From Sinonovacula constricta (Eukaryota > Mollusca > Bivalvia > Cardiida > Solecurtidae): a stretch of 64,000 nucleotides of DNA. This document shows positions 1 through 12,810 of the stretch, piece by piece (position 1 is the stretch's first letter; each line of letters begins with the position of its first letter). The stretch lies in the NCBI GenBank assembly GCA_007844125.1, contig CM017562.1, positions 65,855,129 to 65,919,128 of the forward strand, read 5' to 3'. The notes beneath the pieces were generated by a model that saw only the letters and a list, made by a program, of their open reading frames with translations, was not told the DNA's origin and ran no database searches. A program made the position numbers and the translations under genes.

Positions 1-1824
1 TGTACCTTACACCAGTACCCTAGTGGTGCTGTACTTTACACCAATGCCATAATGATGCTGTACTTTACACCAATACCCTAATGTTGCTGTACCTTACACC
101 AGTACCCTAGTGGTGCTGTACTTTACACCAATACCCTAATGATGCTGTACTTTACACCAATACCATAATGTTGCTGTACCTTACACCAGTACCCTAGTGG
201 TGCTGTACTTTACACCAATGTCCTAATGATGCTGTACTTTACATCAATACCCTAATGTTGCTGTACTTTACACCAATACCCTAATGTTGCTGTACCTTAC
301 ACCGGTACCTAGTGGTGCCATACTTTACACCAATACCCTAATGATGCTGTACTTTACACCAGTACCCTAATGGTGCTGTACCTTACACCAGTACCCTAAT
401 GATGCTGTATATTACACCAGCACCCTAATGATGCTGTACTTTACACCAATACCCTAATGTTGCTGTACCTTACACCAGTACCCTTATGGTGCTGTATATT
501 ACACCAGCACCCTAATGATGCTGTACTTTACACAAATACCCTAATGTTGCTGTACCTTACACCAGTACCCAAATGGTGCTGTATATTACACTAGTACCCA
601 AATGGTGCTGTATATTACACTAGTACCCTAATGGTGCTGTATATCACACCAGTACCCTAATGGTGCTGCAATTACACCAGTACTGTAATAATGCTGTACC
701 TTACACTCGTACCCAAATGGTGCTATACCTTACATTAGTACCTTAATGGTGTTGCTGTACCGTACACCAGTACCCTAATGGTGCTGTACCGTACACCAGT
801 ACCCTAATGGTGATGTACTTTATACCAGTACCATAATGGTGTTACGGTACCATACACCAGTACCCTAAATATCCTGTACTTTACACCAATACCCTAATAG
901 TGCTGTACCTTACACTAGTACCTTAATGGTGCTGAACCTTACACCAGTACCCAATTGGTGTTGCTGTACCTCAACCAGTACCCTATTGGTGTTGCTATAC
1001 CTTACACCAGTACCGTAATGGTTCTGTACTCCACACCAGTACCCTATTGGTGTTTCTGTACCTTACACCAGTACCCTTATGGTTCTTTACCCTACACCAG
1101 TATCTTAATGGTGCTGTACTTTACACAAGTACCTTAATGGTTCTGTTCCGTACACCAGTACCCTAATAGGGTTGCTTTACCTTACACCAGTACCCTAATA
1201 GGGTTGCTGTACCTTACACCAGTACCCTAATAGGGTTGCTTTACCTTACACCAGTACTTAATGGTGCTGTACCTTACACCAGTACCTTAATGGTGCTGTA
1301 CTGTACACTAGTACCCTAATGGTGCTATACTGTTCACCAGTACCTTAATGGTTCTGTACCCATACACTAGTACTTTAATGGTGCTGTACCGTACAACAGT
1401 ACCCTAATGGTGTTGCCGTACTTTTCACCAGTACCCTAATGGTGCTGTACTTTACACCAGTTTTCTAATGATGCTGTACCAATACACCAGTACCCTTATG
1501 TTGCTGTACTTTACACCAGTACCCTAATGGTGCTGTACTTTACACCAATATTCTAATGGTGCTGTACCATACACCAGTACCCTTATGTTGCTGCACTTTA
1601 CACCAGTACCCTTATGTTGCTGTACTTTACACCAGTACCCTTATGTTGCTGTACCGTACACCAGTACCTTTATGTTGCTGTATCATACACCAGTACCCTA
1701 ATGGTGCTGTACTTTACACCAGTACCCTAATGGTGCTGTACCGTACTACAGTACCCTTATAATTGTGTTGCTGTACCTTACACCAGTACCCTAATGGTGC
1801 TGTACCGTACACCAATACCCTAAA

Positions 1825-2099
1825 CAGGCCGCAATTGCTCAGGTGGTAGAGCGTTGGCTTGCGGATCGGGAGGTCGTGGGTTCGAACCCCGGCCGGGTCA
1901 TACCAAAGCCTTTAAAGTTGGTAGTAGTGGCTTCCCTCCTAACGCTCAGGGCTAAGGGGACAGCGTTACGCCTGACTCGTCGGTGTCAGTATAATGGACT
2001 GGCCGGGTTCAGTCCTTGGGCACCTCATAAGTGCCCCAGTGCTATTATGATAGAAATGTCGCTGCGCAGTATTTGCAAAAATGCCAGCTTATCCCAATC
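1825..2099 (+). mobile_element. tRNA-derived SINE (family 1, copy 1) inserted in array A
   Basis: The 5' part resembles a tRNA with pol III internal promoter boxes: an A-box-like ggtggtagagcg near 1841 and a B box gggttcgaacccc near 1879. A conserved body follows (ggcttccctcctaacgctc; gcacctcataagtgcccc) and a short tcccaa-type tail. The flanks carry a 13-bp direct repeat, ccaataccctaaa, at 1812-1824 and 2100-2112, as expected of a LINE-mobilised insertion. A second copy is at 49585-49864. It could belong to the V-SINE-like families described in molluscs, but I cannot name it firmly. The open frame through it is not a gene. Confidence 0.9.
1879..1892 (+). promoter_or_regulatory. Pol III B box of the SINE
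   Basis: gggttcgaacccc matches the B-box consensus GGTTCGANNCC and lies about 35 bp after the A-box-like segment, the usual tRNA spacing. It would be an internal promoter of the SINE, not of a host gene. Confidence 0.7.
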
Positions 2100-3084
2100 C
2101 CAATACCCTAAAGGTGCTGTACCTTACACCAGTACCTTAATGGTGCTCTACCTTTCACCAGTATTCTAATGGTGCTGTACCATTAACCAGTACCCTTATG
2201 TTGCTGTACCTTACACCAGTACCCAAATGGTGGTGTACTATTAACCAGTACCCTTATGTTGCTGTACCTTACACCAGTACCATAATGGTGCTGTACTTCA
2301 CACGAGTACCCTAATGGTGCTGTACCATACACCAGTTCCCTAATGGTGGTATACCATATGTCAGTACCATAATGTATCTGTACCATACACCAGTACCTTA
2401 ATGGTGCTGTACCATACACCAGTACCCAAATGGTGTTGCTGTTTCTTTCACCAGCACCCTTCATGATGCTGTACCTTACACCAGTACCCTAAAGGTGCTG
2501 TACTTTACACCAGTACCCTAATTGTGCTGTACTGTACACCAGTCCCCTTATGGTGCTGTACCTTACACCAGTACCCTAATGGTGCTGTACTTTACGCCAG
2601 TACCCTCATGGTGCTGTACTGTACACCAGTACCCTAATGGTGGTATACCTTATGCCAGTATCTTTGTGGTTCTGTATCATACACCAGTACCTTTATGGTG
2701 CTGTACCATACACCAGTACCCTAATGGTGTTGCTGTTCCTTTCACCAGCACCCTCATGATGCTGTACCGTACATCAGTACCCTAAAGGTGCTGTACTTTA
2801 CACCAGTACCCTAATGGTGCTGTACCGTACACCAGTACCCTAATGGTGGTATACCGTATGCCAGTGCCTTTATGGTGCTGTACCATTTACCAGTACCCTA
2901 ATGGTGTTGCTGTTCCTTTCACCAGCACCCTCATGATGCTGTACCGTACACCAGTACCTTAAAGGTGCTGTACTGTTCACCAGTACCTTAATGGTGCTGT
3001 TCCTTACTCCAGCACCCTAATGGTGTTAGCTGCACCTTACACCAGTACCTTAATGGTTCTGTATCATACACCAGTACCTTAATG

Positions 3085-6000
3085 GTGCTGTACCTTACAC
3101 TAGTACCCTAATGGTACTGTACCTTAAATGAGTACCCTAATGGTGCTGTACCGTACACAAGTACCTTAATGGTGCTGTAATGTACACCAGTATCATAATG
3201 GTGCTGTACCTTACACCAGTACCCTATTGGTGTTGCTGTCCCTTACACCAGTACCCTAATGGTACTGTACCATACACCAGTACTTAATGGTGCTGTACCG
3301 TACACCAGTATCCTAATGGTGCTGTACCTTACACCAGTACCCTTATGGTGTTGCTGTCCCTTACACCAGTACCCTAATGGTGTTGCTTTACCTTACACTA
3401 GTACCCAAATGGTGCTGTCCCTAACACCAGTTCCCTAATGGTACTGTACAATACACCAGTACTTAATGGTGCTGTACTGTACACCAGTACCCTAATGGTG
3501 CTGTTCCTTACACCAATACCCTAATAGTGCTGTACCTGACACTAGTACTCAAATGGTGCTTTACATTACACCAGTTCCCTTATGTTGCTGTACTTTACAC
3601 CAGTACCCAAAATGTTGCTGTACCTTACACCAGTACCCTATTGGTGCTGTACCTAACACCAGTATCCAAATGGTGCTGTACCATACACCAGTCCCTTATG
3701 GTGCTGTACCTTACACCAGTACCTTAATGGTGCTGTACCGTACACCAGTACCCTAATGGTGCTGCACCTAACACCAGTTCCCTTATGGTGCTGTACCGTA
3801 CACCAGTCCCCTTATAGTGCTGTACCGTACACCAGTACCTTAATGGTGCTGTACCGTACACCACTACCCTAATGGTGCTGTACTGTACACCAGTACCATA
3901 ATGGTGCTGTACCATACACCAGTACCCTAATGGTGCTGTACCTAACACTAGTACCCTAATGGTGCTGTACCTAACACTAGTACCCTAATGGTGCTGTACC
4001 GTACACCAGTACTCTAATGGTGCTGTACCGTACACCAGTACCTTAATAGTGCTGTACCTAACACCAGTACCCTAATGGTGCTGTACTGTACACCAGTACC
4101 TTAATGGTGCTGTACCGTACACCAGTACCCTAATGGTGCTGTACCGTACACTAGTACCCTAATGGTGCTGTACTGTACCCCAGTACCTTAATGGTGCTGT
4201 ACCGTACACCAGTACCCTAATGGTGCTGTACCATACACCAGTACCCTAATGGTGCTGTACCTAACACCAGTACCCTTATGGTGCTGTACCGTACACCAGT
4301 ACCGTAATGGTGCTGTACCATACACCAGAACCTTAATGGTGCTGTACCTTACACTAGTACCCTAATGGTACTGTACGTTAAATGAGTACCCTAATGGTGC
4401 TGTACCGTACACAAGTACCTTAATGGTGCTGTAATGTACACCAGTATCATAATGGTGCTGTACCTTACACCAGTACCCTATTGGTGTTGCTGTCCCTTAC
4501 ACCAGTACCCTAATGGTACTGTACCATACACCAGTACTTAATGGTGCTGTACCGTACACCAGTATCCTAATGGTGCTGTACCTTACACCAGTACCCTTAT
4601 GGTGTTGCTGTCCCTTACACCAGTACCCTAATGGTGTTGCTTTACCTTACACTAGTACCCAAATGGTGCTGTCCCTAACACCAGTTCCCTAATGGTACTG
4701 TACCATACACCAGTACTTAATGGTGCTGTACTGTACACCAGTACCCTAATGGTGCTGTTCCTTACACCAATACCCTAATAATGCTGTACCTGACACTAGT
4801 ACTCAAATGGTGCTTTACATTACACCAGTTCCCTTATGTTGCTGTAATTTACACCAGTACCCAAAATGTTGCTGTACCTTACACCAGTACCCTATTGGTG
4901 CTGTACCTAACACCAGTACCCAAATGGTGCTGTACCATACACCACTCCCTTATGGTGCTGTACCTTACACCAGTACCTTAATGGTGCTGTACCGTACACC
5001 AGTACCCTAATGGTGCTGCACCTAACACCAGTTCCCTTATGGTGCTGTACCGTACACCAGTCCCCTTATAGTGCTGTACCGTACACCAGTACCTTAATGG
5101 TGCTGTACCGTACACCACTACCCTAATAGTGCTGTACCGTACACCAGTACCATAATGGTGCTGTACCATACACCAGTACCCTAATGGTGCTGTACCTAAC
5201 ACTAGTACCCTAATGGTGCTGTACCTAACACTAGTACCCTAATGGTGCTGTACCGTACACCAGTACTCTAATGGTGCTGTACCGTACACCAGTACCTTAA
5301 TAGTGCTGTACCTAACACCAGTATCCTAATGGTGCTGTACTGTACACCAGTACCTTAATGGTGCTGTACCGTACACCAGTACCCTAATGGTGCTGTACCG
5401 TACACTAGTACCCTAATGGTGCTGTACTGTACCCCAGTACCTTAATGGTGCTGTACCGTACACCAGTACCCTAATGGTGCTGTACCATACACCAGTACCC
5501 TAATGGTGCTGTACCTAACACCAGTACCCTTATGGTGCTGTACCGTACACCAGTACCCTAATGGTGCTGTACCGTACACCAGTACCCTAATGGTGCCGTA
5601 CTGTACACCAGTACCCTCATGGTGCTGTACTTTACAACAGTACCCTAATGATGTTGGTGTACCTGACACCAGTACCCTAATGGTGCTGTACCATACACCA
5701 GAACCTTAATGGTGCTGTACCTTACACTAGTACCCTAATGGTACTGTACCTTAAATGAGTACCCTAATGGTGCTGTACCGTACACAAGTATCTTAATGGT
5801 GCTGTAATGTACACCAGTATCATAATGGTGCTGTACCTTACACCAGTACCCTATTGGTGTTGCTGTCCCTTACATCAGTACCCTAATGGTACTGAACCAT
5901 ACACCAGTACTTAATGGTGCTGTACCGTACACCAGTATCCTAATGGTGTTGTACCTTACACCAGTACCCTTATGGTGTTGCTGTCCCTTACACCAGTACC

Positions 6001-6930
6001 CTAATGGTGTTGCTTTACCTTACACTAGTACCCAAATGGTGCTGTCCCTAACACCAGTTCCCTAATGGTACTGTACCATACACCAGTACTTAATGGTGCT
6101 GTACTGTACACCAGTACCCTAATGGTGCTGTTCCTTACACCAATACCCTAATAGTGCTGTACCTGACACTAGTAGTCAAATGGTGCTTTACATTACACCA
6201 GTTCCCTTATGTTGCTGTACTTTACACCAGTACCCAAAATGTTGCTGTACCTTACACCAGTACCCTATTGGTGCTGTACCTTACACCAGTACCTTAATGG
6301 TGCTGTACCATACACCAGTACCCTAATGGTGCTGCACCTAACACCAGTTCCCTTATGGTGCTGTACCGTACACCAGTCCCCTTATAGTGCTGTACCGTAC
6401 ACCAGTACCTTAATGGTGCTGTACCGTACACCACTACCCTAATGGTGCTGTACCGTACACCAGTACCTTAATAGTGCTGTACCTAACACCAGTACCCTAA
6501 TGGTGCTGTACTGTACACCAGTACCTTAATGGTGCTGTACCGTACACCAGTACCCTAATGGTGCTGTATTGTACACTAGTACCCTAATGGTGCTGTACCG
6601 TACACCAGTACTCTAATGGTGCTGTACCGTACACCAGTACCTTAATAGTGCTGTACCTAACACCAGTACCCTAATGGTGCTGTACTGTACACCAGTACCT
6701 TAATGGTGCTGTACCGTACACCAGTACCCTAATGGTGCTGTACCGTACACTAGTACCCTAATGGTGCTGTACTGTACCCCAGTACCTTAATGGTGCTGTA
6801 CCGTACACCAGTACCCTAATGGTGCTGTACAGTACACCAGTACCCTAATGGTGCTGTACCGTACACCAGTACCCTAATGGTGCCGTACTGTACACCAGTA
6901 CCCTAATGGTGCTGTACTTTACACCAGTAC
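3085..6930. repeat. Higher-order repeat within array A (three blocks of about 1.25-1.37 kb)
   Basis: Rare variant landmarks recur in the same order. The string acctgacactagta occurs at 3534, 4788 and 6161 (spacings 1254 and 1373). A tagtaccctaatggtactg landmark followed by a ttaaatgag variant occurs near 3100, 4352 and 5727. Long runs between landmarks match with few substitutions, so whole 1.25-kb blocks were duplicated after the 29-bp units had diverged. Confidence 0.9.
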
Positions 6931-7003
6931 CCTAATGGTGCCGTACCATACACCAGTTCCTAAATGGTGCTGTACTGTACAGCACTACCCTAATGGTGCA
7001 GTT

Positions 7004-7247
7004 TCAACCATAGGGATCAGAGTGAAACTTTTATTTTAAATAGAAGGGATTTTATCCTCCTTGAATAAATATAAGAGGAATTTTGTCTGCTTATGCCCAT
7101 TGTCCCTGTAATGATGCTGGTGTTAAATGTTCACAAATCTTAACTAAATGTTCTGTGCCATATTGAGGGCCTCACATAATTTCTCATTCATTTGATGATA
7201 CCTTTTCCAAAGAGAAATTTTTAAATATTGAATATATTAATAGGTAC

Positions 7248-7285
<38 letters not shown>

Positions 7286-8022
7286 AACTTGATAACGAGT
7301 TTGTTGTCCTATTTTTTTAATTGATTTTAGTCATACAGAATGTGTATCAATAATAAATGACAATGGGGTTTATAAAACATTAGCATCCTTTATGAAATAC
7401 ATTTAAAATTTGTCAATAAGCTGTTGTTGTAGTTATCAGGTCACTCCTAACATCTTGGTGTTATCTGGACAAGTCTATGTTTCAATGGTGTCTTATCATG
7501 TGCATAATATACAGAGTTTGGTAAATTGAACAATTGGGTTAAGAAGGTTTTATTCTCATCTCTTAGTAGTGCTGTAAAGAGGTTTTAACATTGTTGTTCA
7601 TTCTGTATACCTTAAAAGAAAGTTTTCACATTATTAACTGAAATGTTTAATATAATAAGAGAGTTTCCAATACAAATGGTGCAGCATATATCATACATAT
7701 GTCAAGGTCAATTGTTTGAATGTATTATCAGGTCACTTTAAGCCAAATTAATAATCAGAGGTTCATCATTGTTGTGCGTCAGATAAAATATTTTACTGTT
7801 TATACCATACATAAGATACTCTTTGATGTATTTCCTTAATGTTTTTCTTGTCATACTGTACTTGGAATATAAGACATGAATCAGGATGCTGTACAGAGGC
7901 TTTCAACCTTAGTGATGAAAACACCGATGACGTGCAAACAGCTGTCAGAAAGCAATTTAAAGGGTTGGTGCTTTAAAACACCTACCAAGTGCATACTTAC
8001 ATACATTCTTTCTTCCATCTTT
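7004..8022. other. AT-rich linker, no gene seen
   Basis: Non-repetitive AT-rich sequence with a run of 30 T at 7252-7281. The run could be the reverse-complemented poly(A) tail of an old retroelement or simple homopolymer growth; no retroelement body is recognisable next to it. No reading frame has protein-like composition. Confidence 0.6.
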
Positions 8023-9512
8023 TTATACCCCCACGACAAAATGTGGGGGGGGGCTATGATGGATTCACTTTGTCCGTCCGTCTGTTGGTCGGTCCATCGG
8101 TCCGTCTGTCCGTCTGTTCATCTGTCTCCATTATCGTGTCCGCTCTATAAATCCTATACCAATTGTAGGATTTTCTTCAAACTTGGCTGAAATGTTCACC
8201 TCAACAAGGGGATGTGCAGAACCCATGTTGCCCATGTGTCAGCTCAAGGTCAAGGTCACATTTGAAGGTCAAGTATCAAACAATCAAATATTAGACATTA
8301 TGTCGTGTCCGCTCTGTAAATCCTACACTAATTGAAAGATTTTCTTTAATCTTGGCTCAAATGTTCACCTCAACAAGGGGATGTGCAGAACCCATGTTAC
8401 TCGTTTGCCGGCTTAAGGTCAAGGTCACACTTGAAGGTCAAAAATTGACTTAGAAAATATTCTTAAATTTTAACATGTATTTGAATATTTCTGAAACTAG
8501 AAAAAGTATTTGCTTGAAACTTAAAATATATGTAAAGTGTCACAATTAGGATATGCAGGTCAAGTTTCATAACTCTGTATTGCATTTTGACAAAGTTATG
8601 CCCCTTTTAAGTCTTAAAATTTACATACAATCAAGTATTAGACAATATGTTGTGTCAGCTCTGTAAGTCCTACACTTATTGAAAGATTTTCTTTAGTCTT
8701 GGCTTAAATGTTCACCTTAACAAGGGGATATGCAGAACCCATGTTACTCTTTTGCCGGCTAACGGTCAAGGTCACACTTGAAGGTCAAAAATTGACTTAG
8801 AAAATATTCTTAAATTTTAACATGTATTTGAATATTTCTGAAACTAGAAAAAGTATTTGCTTGAAACTTGAAATATATATGAAGTGTCACAATTAGGATA
8901 TGCAGGTCAAGTTTCATAACTCTGTATTGCATTTTGACAAAGTTATGCCCCTTTTAAGTCTTCAGATTTACATACAATCAAGTATTAGACAATATGTTGT
9001 GTCCGCTCTATAAATCCTATACTAATGGAAGAATTTTCTTCAAACTTTACTCAAATGTTTAGCTCAACAAGGTTATGTGCAGAACCCATGTTACCTTTGT
9101 GCCGGCTTAAGGTCAAGGTCACACTTGAAGGTCAAAATTGACTTAGAAAATGTTCTTAAATTTTAACATGTACTTGAATATTTCTGAAATTAGCACAGGT
9201 ATTTGCTTGAAACTTAAAAGATATATGACGTATCACAAGTAAGATATGCAGGTCAAGTTTCATAACTCTGTATTGCATTTTGACAATGTTATGCCCCTTT
9301 TTAAGTCTTTTAATTTACTTACAATCAATACTAGACAATATGTCAGGTCCGCTCTATAAATTCTATTCTAATGGAAGGATTTTCTTCAAACTTGACTCAA
9401 ATGTTCAATCCAACTGGGCAATGTGCAGAACCCATCTTAACTTTGTTCCAGCTTTGTCAAGGACATTGGTGGGGGTATGAATCGCATTCAGCGATAGTTC
9501 TAGTTCATTTAG
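8023..9512 (+). mobile_element. Helitron/pearl-like non-autonomous element with tandem core
   Basis: It begins with a short C-run/G-run hairpin (tacccccacgacaaaatg then a G run, 8027-8053), then a gtcc/gtct-rich stretch (8069-8130). Next comes a core in which blocks starting gacaatatgt(t/c) followed by tgtccgctct recur at 8294, 8641, 8988 and 9334 (about 347 bp each), plus a partial block at 8131. The 3' end has gggggtatg, a small hairpin (atcgc-attca-gcgat, 9481-9495) and ctag. This type is very common in bivalve genomes. A Helitron/HINE assignment rests on the 3' hairpin plus CTAG and is an inference. No protein is encoded. Confidence 0.75.
8294..9333 (+). repeat. Three tandem ~347-bp core units inside the element
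   Basis: Unit starts at 8294, 8641 and 8988 are 347 bp apart, with the next (partial) at 9334. Each carries gtccgctct, aacaaggggatgtgcagaac-like text, the aaggtcaaggtcac block, and (in the full units) the acatgtatttgaatatttct segment. The first and last blocks of the element are truncated. Units are clearly diverged, so this is an old amplification or one inherited with the element. Confidence 0.85.
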
Positions 9513-10122
9513 GTAAAAATTCCATAAGGAACAGCTCACCTTACATGAACAGATATTCCTTTACTGAGCAGAGGGTAAACCAAACAATATGAAAGCTTGT
9601 TAATAATATTTAAAAAAAAGTCGGTATTTCGCCAATTCTGGTCAAGGAAGCAATATTGAGGCTGGTGTACATATATGTATAATTCAATATCAAGCTTGAA
9701 GAAAAGAAATAAAAGTCCTTAGGTAAGAAGCAAAAATATAGATTAATATATGACAAGTTTAGCTTCACGTCATTGTGTATGACTGAGTTTGGCTAAAATG
9801 TTATGGTAGCATTTTATGAATAATTAACCTTTTTTTTTGCTGGCTCAATATTACTCTCATCTATAAATGGGAACAGTTTTCTAGCACCTTTGAAGATTAG
9901 CCATGCATTTGCAGTATTAAATGTTGTTCAATCATGCTTAGGCTATCAGCACAACTGATGGTCGGTTGTGTGTGAGGCTTCATTAACTGTATTTTATGCC
10001 CATATAGTGACTAGACAGCTCTCCCTTTGAAGTTGGAGCAGCTTGATAAAATTGGTTCTGGAATGGCAGGGCGGAGCTCAATCAATAGATTGTTGTAATC
10101 CTAGTGCCATGTTTGCATGCTA
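9513..10122. other. AT-rich linker, no gene seen
   Basis: Sequence between the dispersed element and the 36-bp array. I see no splice-bounded open frame and no recognisable repeat. Confidence 0.5.
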
Positions 10123-10998
10123 CCCTCCTGAATACAACACATGGTTAAGTGTACACAGCTGTCCTGAATATACCACAAGGTTAAGTGTACACAGTCCTCC
10201 TGAATATACCACATGGTTAAGTGTACACAGTCCTCCTGAATATACCACAAGGTTAAGTGTACACAGTCCTCCTGAATATACCACAAGGCTAAGTGTACAC
10301 ACCCCTCCTGAACATACCACATGATTAAGTGTACACAGTCCTCCTGAATATACCACATGGTTAAGTGTATACATCCCTCCTGAATATACCACAAGGCTAA
10401 GTGTACACCAACCCCTCCTGAACATACCACATGATTAAGTGTACACAGTCCTCCTGAATATACCACATGGTTAAGTGTACACATCCCTCCTGAATATACC
10501 ACAAGGCTAAGTGTACACCAACCCCTCCTGAACACATTCCTCCTGAATATGCCACATGGTTAAGTGTACACATCCCTCCTGAATATACCACATAGTTAAG
10601 TGTACACAGTCCTCCTGAATATAACACATGGTTAAGTGTACACAGCCCTCCTGTACACAGTCCTCCTGAATATACCACATGGTTAAGTGTACACAGCCCT
10701 CCTGTACACAGTCCTCCTGAATATACCACATGGTTAAGTGTACACATCCCTCCTGAATATACCACATGGTTAAGTGTACACATTCCTCCTGAATATACCA
10801 CATGGTTAACTGTACACGGCCATCCTGCATATACCACATGGTTAAGTGTACACGGCCGTCCTGAATAGACAATATGGTTAAGTGTACACAGCCCTCCTGA
10901 ATAGTTAATATGGTTAAGTGTACACCAACCCCTCATGGATATACTACATAATTAAATGTTCACTAACCCCTGTCGAATATACCTCATGGTTAAGTGTA
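10123..10998. repeat. 36-bp minisatellite array B (about 24 units)
   Basis: Units of cctcctgaatataccacatg followed by gttaagtgtacacagt recur every 36 bp, with a few 34-38-bp length variants and short 18-bp insertions (gtacacagtcctcc doubled near 10654 and 10703). Because 36 is a multiple of 3, both strands stay open for up to 179 codons (12-residue repeats such as CTLNHVVYSGGL). These frames overlap one another and lack any unique flank, so they are not called as genes. Confidence 0.95.
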
Positions 10999-12504
10999 AA
11001 GGTACTTGATTTATCTTGTTTTAGCCTTTTTTAATCCTTAAATATTGCTATGCTATGTCTTAGAGCTGTAATGATTGCTTCCTCCGTAATATGATATGGT
11101 AAGTTTATATCCTGATTTTATTTTATACATTTGGGAATCTTGGACAATAAGTTGTTATACACATAACTGTGTATTGTTAAGAGTAAAACTGTTTTATTTG
11201 TCAACAATTAAGTCTTCAAAAGGTCAGGTCTAAATAGAATAAATGGAATGATGGTGTATATAGCATATAAATCTATAAAGACAATAACATACATTAAATA
11301 TCATTAATTGAAAACAGTATCTAGTAACATATGCATGATGCCAGTTAAATACAAACACGGTAGAAGAATGAAACTTTATTAAGTATATATGTCATTACAG
11401 AACTTGTTCACCAATCTCAGGTGTTGTTACAGTTTGCAAAACTCATAAATTAAATACAAACTGTTTGAACAGCTTTATATTAAATTAACGATAAAAATAA
11501 AGTACTCTAATCCTTGTGATATGTAATAAAGAACATACAGACAAAACCACAATGATTTATCAATGGCCAAGCTTAACCCTGTGTGGCTGTTCAAATGTTC
11601 CTTTTAAGAATGCAGTGAACTTGTTTCTTGGTTGTTTTATTTTAATCAATACAGTTTTAACCTAGTATTGCCATCTTCTGCATGCATGAGCTCACATGTG
11701 AGTGATAGACACACAGATGCCAAATGACAGGAGATATCATATCACAGCTCACTGCATGTGGGATTAACTCTTACATTGCTTTGCATCGATTTTGGCAAAT
11801 AGTGCAGCTCCAGATCAGACAGCTTTCCAATTGGGAGCTCTTTGATCAGGATTTTCACCTTTTGCTTCTAAATCTCTTGTAATACTTCAAATAAGCATTG
11901 CTTGGGACTGAATAGAAACAAATAACATTAAGTATTAAATATTTAGGGTTGGAGACTGGTACTCATTGCCAACACCACACTGAAAATTGTTTGAAAATAT
12001 ATCAGTACATACCTGTTTAAAAAATGACGGTATCCTGATCAATATTTTAATGAATGTGAAAAGGGCAATAAAAATGTACAGATTTACAAACAAAATCTAC
12101 TACTACTTAATCTACTGAATTGCAAACAACCATGTAAATAGGTTTTTGCATTGCCTGGCAACAGGACTAAATACAATGTATTCTCAAATGTGGGCCTGTT
12201 TCTCATGCAAAATGCACAATTAAAATAATATATTGTATAAAGTTCCCAAAAGAACATAAAGCCTATTGTTTATATAGTTTTTCTATATAATTAAAGAAAC
12301 TAATAAAGCAATTAAACAAAATAGGGAAACTAGTAGACTACTTACCTTAATGCCGTTGACAAGATAAAGTCTAGTAAAAAGTGTCAGTATCATTAAAGAA
12401 CCATATCATGTCATAATTACTGGTATGGTATGGTATCGATTCATTTTTAATGGTATCCAGCCTTATGGTTATTAAGAATAAAAACAAAGAGTCTTGAATA
12501 TATG
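10999..12504. other. AT-rich linker with one dispersed-repeat fragment
   Basis: Mostly unique AT-rich DNA. Around 11781-11870 there is a segment (gcaaatagtgcag, then an imperfect inverted pair agatcagac/gatcagga) related to 34465-34530, suggesting an old MITE-like repeat. No gene is recognisable. Confidence 0.5.
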
Positions 12505-12810
12505 CAATAAAATACAACAAGTATGATATTTTAAAAATAAATTATAAGTATTGGATATTAAAAATAAATAACAACTTTTGGATTTTAACAATAAATAACA
12601 AGTATTGGATTTTAACAATAAATAACAATATGTATTGGATATTAACAATCAATAAGTATTGAATAGTAACAATAAATATTGTATTATTGTATATATATTG
12701 GATTTTATCAATAAGAAGTATTGGATTTTAACTATAAATAGCAATACTTATTGAATCTTAACAATTAATAAGTATTGGATATCAACAATAAATTACAATA
12801 GGTTTGGATG
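12505..12810. repeat. Decayed AT-rich tandem repeat (about 28-33 bp units)
   Basis: Variants of aagtattggattttaacaat joined by aaataac-type spacers recur about ten times with frequent indels and substitutions. It looks like an old minisatellite that has lost homogeneity, in contrast with the younger arrays around it. Confidence 0.75.

Larger units (their letters stand above)
1..7003. repeat. 29-bp minisatellite array A (about 230 units, one SINE insertion)
   Basis: Tandem units built on ctgtacc(t/g)tacaccagta followed by ccctaatggtg recur every 29 bp; a sub-class has three extra bases (gtgttgctgtacc) and is 32 bp. The array runs off the left edge of the window. Variants are scattered in the first 3 kb but organised into long blocks from about 3.08 kb onward. 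The unit carries several GTAC palindromes. Because 29 is not a multiple of 3, short reading frames cycle through all phases; those of 60-108 codons here are by-products. It ends where the phase is lost near 7003. Confidence 0.97.

Noticed and set aside
1825..1900. Functional tRNA gene
   Set aside because: The tRNA-like segment is followed by a shared SINE body and tail, and another copy occurs at 49.6 kb; stem pairing is imperfect.
1843..2169. 108-codon plus-strand frame
   Set aside because: It runs across the family-1 SINE; the equivalent frame at 49597-49845 covers the other SINE copy.
1..7003. Telomeric sequence, because every unit holds CCCTAA
   Set aside because: The hexamer occurs once per 29-bp unit and is not tandem itself; it is an incidental match.
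7252..7281. Poly(A) tail of a reversed retroelement (30 T)
   Set aside because: No retroelement body or target duplication was recognisable next to it; kept only as a homopolymer note.
10101..10936. Minus-strand frames of 121-179 codons with CTLNHVVYSGG repeats
   Set aside because: Overlapping frames of the 36-bp array with no unique sequence.
11064..11098. 35-bp micro-exon before gtaagt
   Set aside because: Too short to judge, with no protein-like content; AT-rich DNA gives such sites by chance.
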